In this document: piece by piece, positions 6,392 through 9,854 of the stretch
Layout of the letters: each line of letters starts with the position of its first letter
Position numbering within the stretch: position 1 is the stretch's first letter
NCBI GenBank assembly: GCA_031406135.1
Contig: JANOGU010000369.1
Span: forward strand, 1 to 9,854
Source of the DNA: JANOGU01 sp031406135
GTDB lineage: Bacteria; Pseudomonadota; Alphaproteobacteria; Rhodobacterales; Rhodobacteraceae
DNA: 9,854 bases
Reading direction: 5' to 3'
Made by a program: the position numbers and the translations under genes
The notes under the pieces: generated by a model
The model's input: the letters and a program-made list of their open reading frames with translations, nothing else
What the model was told of the DNA's origin: nothing
The model's database searches: none

Positions 6392-6428
6392 GGCGGCTTT
6401 GACCCGGGCCGCCGTGATGCGCTAACCT
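6392..6428 (+). promoter_or_regulatory. Hairpin and candidate sigma-70 promoter ahead of the YbiI-like gene
   Basis: GGCGGC (6392-6397) and GCCGCC (6408-6413) form a 6-bp stem directly after the LMW phosphatase stop. TTGACC (6399-6404) fits a -35, and TAACCT (6423-6428) fits a weak -10 at 18-bp spacing, 22 nt before the next start codon. The -35 sits in the hairpin loop, so the hairpin may end one transcript while the next begins. TTGACC is the strongest part; the -10 matches only three consensus bases. Confidence 0.45.
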
Positions 6429-6450
6429 GCCTCGGGGACGGAGGGTTGCG

Positions 6451-6723
6451 ATGGCCGGCGGATGGGCGCGCGACGGGGCGGTGGGCGAGCAGATCGACGC
6501 CTCGATCGAGGACGAGCTCCAGCGGATGAAGGCGCTGGCGCCGCCACTGCTCGGCGAAAGCTTCGCCGACTGCGCCGAATGCGGCGAGCCGATCCCGGAG
6601 GCGCGGCGGTTGGCGCGGCCGGGGGTGAAGCTGTGCATCGACTGCCAGTCCGCACGCGATGGCCGGCAGGCCGCCCGCGGCGGGATCAACCGGCGGGGAT
6701 CGAAGGACAGCCAGCTCAAATGA
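6451..6723 (+). CDS. ybiI: YbiI-like DksA/TraR-family C4 zinc-finger protein
   Basis: A 90-aa protein of the short DksA/TraR group. It carries a C4 zinc finger with C41, C44, C62 and C65 (C-AE-C, 17 residues, C-ID-C) and the diagnostic end NRRGSKDSQLK. From memory the N-terminal pattern (GWARDGAVGEQIDASIEDEL) and the C-terminus match E. coli YbiI closely, including length. Unlike DksA it has no long N-terminal coiled coil carrying the acidic tip residues, so classical RNA-polymerase control with ppGpp is not expected. The function of this subfamily is unsettled. ATG 6451 has a strong GGAGGG at 6440-6445 with 5-nt spacing. A candidate promoter lies just upstream. The ChaC-type gene follows after 25 nt on the same strand. 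Confidence 0.87.
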   Translation: MAGGWARDGAVGEQIDASIEDELQRMKALAPPLLGESFADCAECGEPIPEARRLARPGVKLCIDCQSARDGRQAARGGINRRGSKDSQLK

Positions 6724-6748
6724 TCCCGCGATTCCCCCCGAGGTTCCA

Positions 6749-7444
6749 TTGACCCGCTCGCTCGCGCTGTCCGAGGCGCTCGTCGCGCGGGTGTTCCGGT
6801 CGGTGGCGGAGACCCCGGGGCCGCCGCATCTGCACTACCTGACGGATGCGGATTACGATGAGCTTTGCGACCGGCTCTGCGCCGAGGTGCCGCACGAGGG
6901 GTTCTGGCTCTTCGCCTACGGATCGCTGATCTGGAAGCCCGGGTTCGAGCATGTCGCCGCCGGCGTGGCCCGGCTGCACGGCTGGCGGCGGGCGTTCTGC
7001 CTGAACCTTGTCTTTTGGCGGGCGACGCCCGACGTGCCCGGGCTGATGCTGGCGCTGGCGCCGGGCGGGTCCTGCCGCGGGGTGGCGTACCGGATGCCGG
7101 ACGATGACCGGCGCGGACGGATGATGCGCCTGTTGCGGCGCGAGCTCATAGCACACGAGGATGCGGCCTGGCTGCGCTGGCTAACCGTGCGGATGGCCGA
7201 CGGCGCGGCGATCCGCACGCTCACCTTCTTTTGCGCGGCTGCCGGCGACCCGGACTATGTGAACCTGCCGTTCGAGGCGCAGGTCGGGCGTCTGGCAAAG
7301 GCTGTCGGCCCTGCCGGCAGTGGCGCCGAATACCTGCGCAACACGGTGCTGGGCTTGCAGGCGTCGGGCATCCATGACCGCTACCTCTGGCGGCTGCAGA
7401 CCGCGGTGGCAGCGCGCATCCGCGCGGACCACGGGCTGGACTGA
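6749..7444 (+). CDS. ChaC-type gamma-glutamylcyclotransferase
   Basis: A 231-aa cytosolic enzyme of the ChaC family, which cleaves glutathione to 5-oxoproline and Cys-Gly. The substrate-binding loop AYGSLIWKPGFEH is at 56-68, followed by GWRRAFCL (78-85), the strand GGSCRGVAYRM (106-116), and the likely catalytic glutamate E132 in LLRRELIAHE. The length is normal for bacterial ChaC with an N-terminal extension (TDADYDELCDRL) before the barrel. I chose TTG 6749 because GAGG at 6740-6743 has a 5-nt spacer and TRSLALSEALVARVF reads as a normal N-terminus. The in-frame ATG at 6659 lies inside the YbiI-like gene. It follows that gene by 25 nt and is probably co-transcribed with it. With a GFA-like gene nearby, glutathione turnover may be a common theme, but this is inference. 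Confidence 0.87.
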   Translation: MTRSLALSEALVARVFRSVAETPGPPHLHYLTDADYDELCDRLCAEVPHEGFWLFAYGSLIWKPGFEHVAAGVARLHGWRRAFCLNLVFWRATPDVPGLMLALAPGGSCRGVAYRMPDDDRRGRMMRLLRRELIAHEDAAWLRWLTVRMADGAAIRTLTFFCAAAGDPDYVNLPFEAQVGRLAKAVGPAGSGAEYLRNTVLGLQASGIHDRYLWRLQTAVAARIRADHGLD

Positions 7445-7534
7445 CGGTCAAGCGACCCGCGACCGCGCCGGCGGAATAAGAGCGTGACGCCCGCCGCAAG
7501 GGCACCTAGCGCCCGGTCCTGACCGCGATTCTCC

Positions 7535-7563
7535 TTGAACCTCCGCAAAGACAGGCGCATACG
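7535..7563 (+). promoter_or_regulatory. Possible infA promoter
   Basis: TTGAAC (7535-7540) and CATACG (7558-7563) are spaced 17 bp apart, ending 53 nt before the infA start, within the 172-nt gap after the ChaC-type gene. The matches are partial (four and three of six). Support is mainly the gap length and the expectation that infA has its own strong promoter. Confidence 0.3.
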
Positions 7564-7616
7564 CCCGCCAACCGCCCGTGGCCGCAGGCCCCGGGCATCC
7601 CCGTTTCGGAGTGCCC

Positions 7617-7835
7617 ATGGCCAAGGAAGACATTCTCGAATTCCCCGGCGTCGTGAAGGAACTCCTGCCCAACGCGACGTTCAAGGTGGCGCTCGACAAT
7701 GGCCATGAGCTGATCGCGACGATGGCAGGCAAGATGCGCAAGAACCGCATCCGGGTTCTGGCCGGCGACAAGGTGCAGGTGGAGATGACGCCCTACGACC
7801 TGTCCAAAGGCCGCATCAACTATCGCTTCAAGTAA
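7617..7835 (+). CDS. infA: Translation initiation factor IF-1
   Basis: A 72-aa OB-fold protein, the exact usual size of IF-1. It binds the 30S A site during initiation and works with IF-2 and IF-3. The sequence MAKEDILEFPGVVKELLPN, then GHELIATMAGKMRKNRIRVLAGDKVQVEMTPYDLSKGRINYRFK in outline, is the classic IF-1 pattern, with the conserved basic patch KMRKNRIR and the terminal GRINYRFK. ATG 7617 has GGAG at 7608-7611. An in-frame ATG at 7578 would add 13 residues not found in the family and is rejected. It heads a compact run with maf (starting one base after its stop), RNase E/G and yacG. No odd residues are seen. Confidence 0.97.
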   Translation: MAKEDILEFPGVVKELLPNATFKVALDNGHELIATMAGKMRKNRIRVLAGDKVQVEMTPYDLSKGRINYRFK

Positions 7836-7836
7836 G

Positions 7837-8412
7837 TTGCGGCTGATCCTGGGATCGGCCAGCCCGCGGCGGCTGGAGTTGCTGGGCGGCCTCGGGATCG
7901 TGCCGGATGCGGTCCTGCCCCCCGAGATCGACGAGACCCCCCTGAAGGGCGAGTTGCCGCGGCCCTATGCCATGCGGCTGGCGGCCGGGAAGGCGCGGGC
8001 GGTCGAGGCCGGCGAAGACGATGTCGTGCTGTGCGCCGACACCACCGTGGCGCTGGGCCGCCGTATCCTGGGCAAACCGTCGGATGCCGCGGAAGCGGCG
8101 GCGTTCCTCGTGCAGCTCGGCGGCCGGCGGCACCAGGTCATCACGGCCGTGGCGGTGCGGCGCGGCGCCCGGCTGTGGACCCGCGAAAGCGTGAGCGCGG
8201 TGCAGCTGAAGCGGCTGTCGGACGCGGAGCTGAACGCCTACCTCGCCTCCGGCGAGTGGCGGGGCAAGGCCGGTGGCTATGGCATCCAGGGCCGCGCCGG
8301 GGCGTTCATCCCGTGGATTTCGGGCAGTTTCACCGGCATCATGGGCTTGCCCGTGGCGGAGACCGCGGCGCTCTTGGCGGCGGCGGGCTGGCCGGTCTGG
8401 AGGCAGGCATGA
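7837..8412 (+). CDS. maf: Maf-family nucleoside triphosphate pyrophosphatase
   Basis: A 191-aa cytosolic house-cleaning enzyme that hydrolyses non-canonical or surplus nucleotides to the monophosphate and pyrophosphate. Motifs in order are the N-terminal LILGSASPRRLELL, DETPLKGELPRPYAMRLA, the catalytic-acid segment VLCADTTVALGRRILGKP, and WRGKAGGYGIQGRAGAFI, which looks like the dTTP/UTP-specific (YhdE) subgroup. The length is normal. It starts at TTG 7837, one base after the infA stop; no other start allows the conserved N-terminus, so initiation is probably coupled to infA. Its TGA overlaps the next ATG (ATGA at 8409-8412). The maf to RNase E/G order echoes the yhdE-rng pairing in E. coli. 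Confidence 0.94.
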   Translation: MRLILGSASPRRLELLGGLGIVPDAVLPPEIDETPLKGELPRPYAMRLAAGKARAVEAGEDDVVLCADTTVALGRRILGKPSDAAEAAAFLVQLGGRRHQVITAVAVRRGARLWTRESVSAVQLKRLSDAELNAYLASGEWRGKAGGYGIQGRAGAFIPWISGSFTGIMGLPVAETAALLAAAGWPVWRQA

Positions 8413-9458
8413 AGGGACGTGTCGTGGTCCTGGACGACATCGCCGGCCGGCCGGCGGCGGCGATGGTCGTCGATGGCCGGCTCGAGGACCTGCTGATCGA
8501 CCCCGATGGCGACGAGCCTCTGCCAGGCGCCATCTACCGCGCGGTCGCCGAGCGGCCGGTGAAGGGCCTGGGCGGGCATTTCGTGACCTTGCCGGGCGGG
8601 ATGCAGGGCTTTCTGCGCCAGGTCGAGGGCATCGCCCCGGGCCGACCGCTCTTGGTGCAGGTCAGCGGTCCGGCCGAGCCCGGCAAGGCCGTGCCGGTCA
8701 CCGCGCGGCTTCTGTTCAAGAGCCGCTTCGCCATCGTCACGCCGGGCGCCCCGGGGCTGAACATCTCGCGCCAGATCAAGGACGAAGCGGTGCGGACGGC
8801 ATTGGACGAACTGGCCGCAGAGCGGATGGCGGGGGCGGAGGATGGACTGGGGCTGATCCTGCGGTCCGCCTGTGCAGCCTCGAAGCCCGAACCCGTGGCC
8901 GAGGACATCGCCGCGATGCGTGACCTAGCCGAGGCGGTGCTGGCGGACCTGCCCGGCCCGCCGGAACTTCTGGTCGAGGGGGCGGGCGCGCAGGATGTGG
9001 CCTTCCGCGACTGGCTCGACCCGCCGCCGGATGCGCTGGAAACCGACGCGGGCGGCTTCGACAGCCATGGCGTCAGCGAGTTGATCGACGCGCTGCGCAA
9101 GCCGCGGGTGGCGCTGCCCGGCGGCGCGTCGATGTGGATCGAGCCGACGCGGGCCTGCGTCACGGTGGATGTGAACACCGGCCCCGACACGTCGCCGGCC
9201 GCGGGGCTGAAGGCCAACATCGCCGCCGCCCGCGACCTGCCGCGGCAGTTGCGCCTGCGCGGCCTGGGCGGGCAGGTGGTGGTGGACTTCGCCCCGATGC
9301 CGAAACGCGACCGGCAGATCCTCGACCAGGCGCTGCGCGCCGCGTTCAAGGGCGAGGCGGCGGAAACCCACCTGGCCGGGTTCACCACGCTCGGGCTCTA
9401 CGAGATGGTGCGCAAGCGCGACCGGCTGCCGCTGACCGAGCTGCTGCCGCCCGAATGA
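8409..9458 (+). CDS. Short ribonuclease E/G family protein
   Basis: A 349-aa enzyme of the RNase E/G family, an endonuclease acting on rRNA and mRNA 5' monophosphate ends. An S1-like N-terminal part (GRVVVLDDIAGR to HFVTLPGGMQGFL) is followed by an RNase H-like core: GLILRSACAAS, EPTRACVTVDVNTG with D254 and N256, and GQVVVDFAPM with D293, corresponding to the catalytic D-x-N and second Asp of E. coli RNase E. The protein stops right after LGLYEMVRKRDR, about where the zinc-link cysteines (CPxCxG) and the small domain would begin, so those are missing. From memory this short form is usual in Rhodobacteraceae, alongside a separate full RNase E. ATG 8409 has GGAGG at 8399-8403 and overlaps the maf stop. 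Confidence 0.92.
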   Translation: MKGRVVVLDDIAGRPAAAMVVDGRLEDLLIDPDGDEPLPGAIYRAVAERPVKGLGGHFVTLPGGMQGFLRQVEGIAPGRPLLVQVSGPAEPGKAVPVTARLLFKSRFAIVTPGAPGLNISRQIKDEAVRTALDELAAERMAGAEDGLGLILRSACAASKPEPVAEDIAAMRDLAEAVLADLPGPPELLVEGAGAQDVAFRDWLDPPPDALETDAGGFDSHGVSELIDALRKPRVALPGGASMWIEPTRACVTVDVNTGPDTSPAAGLKANIAAARDLPRQLRLRGLGGQVVVDFAPMPKRDRQILDQALRAAFKGEAAETHLAGFTTLGLYEMVRKRDRLPLTELLPPE

Positions 9459-9473
9459 CGGCAGCGTAGCGCC

Positions 9474-9638
9474 GTGGCCTGCCCGGTCTGCGGCAAGCTC
9501 TCCGGCCCGCGCCCGCGCCATTTCTGTTCCCGTCGCCGCAGCGATGTGGACCTCGGCCGCCGGCTGGCCGGCAGCTACCGGGTGCCGACCAAGAAGCCGG
9601 CGGAGGAAGCGGAAGACCCGCCACCCCGGCCGCTGTAG
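9474..9638 (+). CDS. yacG: YacG-like DNA gyrase inhibitor, atypical zinc site
   Basis: A 54-aa protein beginning at GTG 9474, the only start in its frame after the upstream stop at 9456. The text ACPVCGK, then RHFCSRRRSDVDLGRRLAGSYRVP, matches YacG, a small zinc protein shown in E. coli to bind GyrB and inhibit gyrase. Three zinc cysteines are present (C3, C6, C18). The fourth, normally in FCSxRC, is Arg22 (CGC at 9537-9539), and the conserved Trp of DLGxWL is Arg30 (CGG). Both are one T-to-C change from the expected codon. The C-terminal acidic/proline tail is normal. It lies 15 nt after the RNase E/G stop and before tRNA-Phe, its usual place. It may be a weakened or decaying copy. Confidence 0.82.
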   Translation: MACPVCGKLSGPRPRHFCSRRRSDVDLGRRLAGSYRVPTKKPAEEAEDPPPRPL

Positions 9639-9653
9639 CCTGGCGAAGGGGTC

Positions 9654-9682
9654 TGGACAGCCCCGGACCCCGCGGCTATGCA
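9654..9682 (+). promoter_or_regulatory. tRNA-Phe promoter
   Basis: TGGACA (9654-9659, five of six to TTGACA) and TATGCA (9677-9682) are spaced 17 bp apart. The tRNA starts ten bases after the -10, the position expected for a tRNA transcript. GGGGTC (9648-9653) and GACCCC (9666-9671) also pair around the -35, giving a hairpin after yacG that may end the operon transcript. Confidence 0.55.
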
Positions 9683-9691
9683 CGCGCCCGG

Positions 9692-9767
9692 GCCCAGATA
9701 GCTCAGTTGGTAGAGCAGCGGATTGAAAATCCGCGTGTCGCTGGTTCGATTCCGGCTCTGGGCACCA
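9692..9767 (+). tRNA. tRNA-Phe(GAA)
   Basis: A complete 76-nt cloverleaf with the CCA end encoded. The acceptor stem GCCCAGA (9692-9698) pairs perfectly with TCTGGGC (9757-9763), followed by discriminator A and CCA (9765-9767). The D-loop has AGCTCAGTTGGTAGAGC, the anticodon stem GCGGA/TCCGC encloses TTGAAAA, and anticodon GAA lies at 9725-9727, exactly positions 34-36. The T-arm has GGTTCGATTCC. No intron or mismatch is seen. tRNA 3' ends like this one are frequent integration sites. Confidence 0.98.
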
Positions 9768-9854
9768 CTCCAATCCATAAAACTGCTCTAGATGTGGAAC
9801 CTCAACAGGTTGTCCATCGGTAACGCGAGACGGCTGATGGGTGGCTTGGAGTTT
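9768..9854. other. Less GC-rich sequence downstream of tRNA-Phe
   Basis: The last 87 bases are about half G+C, clearly below the rest of the window. They contain ACTCCAA (9767-9773) and TTGGAGT (9846-9852) as a 7-bp inverted repeat, and a small AACCT-caac-AGGTT hairpin. A frame from ATG 9792 stays open to the edge (WNLNRLSIGNARRLMGG), but it has no ribosome site and is too short to call. The composition change could mark the start of an integrated element or simply an intergenic region. Confidence 0.4.

Noticed and set aside
7445..7616. Terminator after the ChaC-type gene
   Set aside because: Only short imperfect GC stems (CGGCGG with CCGCCG) without a T-run; indistinguishable from background in this composition.
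8925..9773. Minus-strand frame with NQRHADFQSAALPTEL at its beginning
   Set aside because: This is the well-known spurious translation of the complement of a tRNA gene; the remainder is antisense to RNase E/G.
9792..9854. Partial open frame running off the right end
   Set aside because: Only 21 codons are visible, without a Shine-Dalgarno site; not enough to call a gene.
1..9854. CRISPR array, insertion sequence or toxin-antitoxin pair
   Set aside because: No regularly spaced repeats, no transposase-like frame with terminal repeats, and no small paired genes matching known toxin-antitoxin folds were found on either strand.

Overview
The window is GC-rich throughout (roughly two-thirds G+C) and looks like the chromosome of an alphaproteobacterium, most likely of the Rhodobacteraceae/Paracoccaceae type. 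The evidence is the run UPF0262 protein, low-molecular-weight phosphatase, infA, maf, short ribonuclease E/G, yacG and tRNA-Phe(GAA). From memory this order is characteristic of that group, usually with hisD just upstream of the UPF0262 gene. I could not run a search to confirm the taxon.

Left part (1-3752): a minus-strand pair encodes an AMP-forming acyl-CoA synthetase (2758-1130) and, one base after its stop, a membrane-anchored protein (1128-106) that I read as a degenerate M48 metallopeptidase without its HExxH site. The synthetase has Gly in place of the conserved Glu of its YGxTE motif. A 73-bp divergent promoter region holding a perfect 6-6-6 dyad separates it from a plus-strand EamA/DMT-type exporter (2832-3752).

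Middle part (3753-5393): a 343-bp gene-free stretch carries three successive hairpins and then an operator-like dyad with a repeated ATCCCGG. It leads into a small phage-CII-like HTH/coiled-coil protein (4096-4548). One base later starts a GFA/CENP-V-type zinc protein (4550-5011), followed by an NTF2/SnoaL-like small protein (5040-5393). This looks like a small accessory operon with an autoregulator at its head.

Right part (5457-9767): the conserved core block starts with the UPF0262 protein and the LMW phosphatase. A YbiI-like zinc-finger protein and a ChaC-type gamma-glutamylcyclotransferase follow, then infA, maf, the short RNase E/G gene and yacG, all tightly packed (1-nt gap, ATGA overlap, 15-nt gap). 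A tRNA-Phe with its own promoter ends the block. The YacG homologue lacks its fourth zinc cysteine and a conserved tryptophan. Past the tRNA the sequence becomes visibly less GC-rich, as expected next to a common integration site, but only 87 bases are visible.

I see no CRISPR array, insertion sequence, rRNA or intact phage. I found no clear new multi-gene defence or biosynthetic system. The best leads are the altered key residues (acyl-CoA synthetase, M48-like protein, YacG) and the structured leader ahead of the CII-like regulator.
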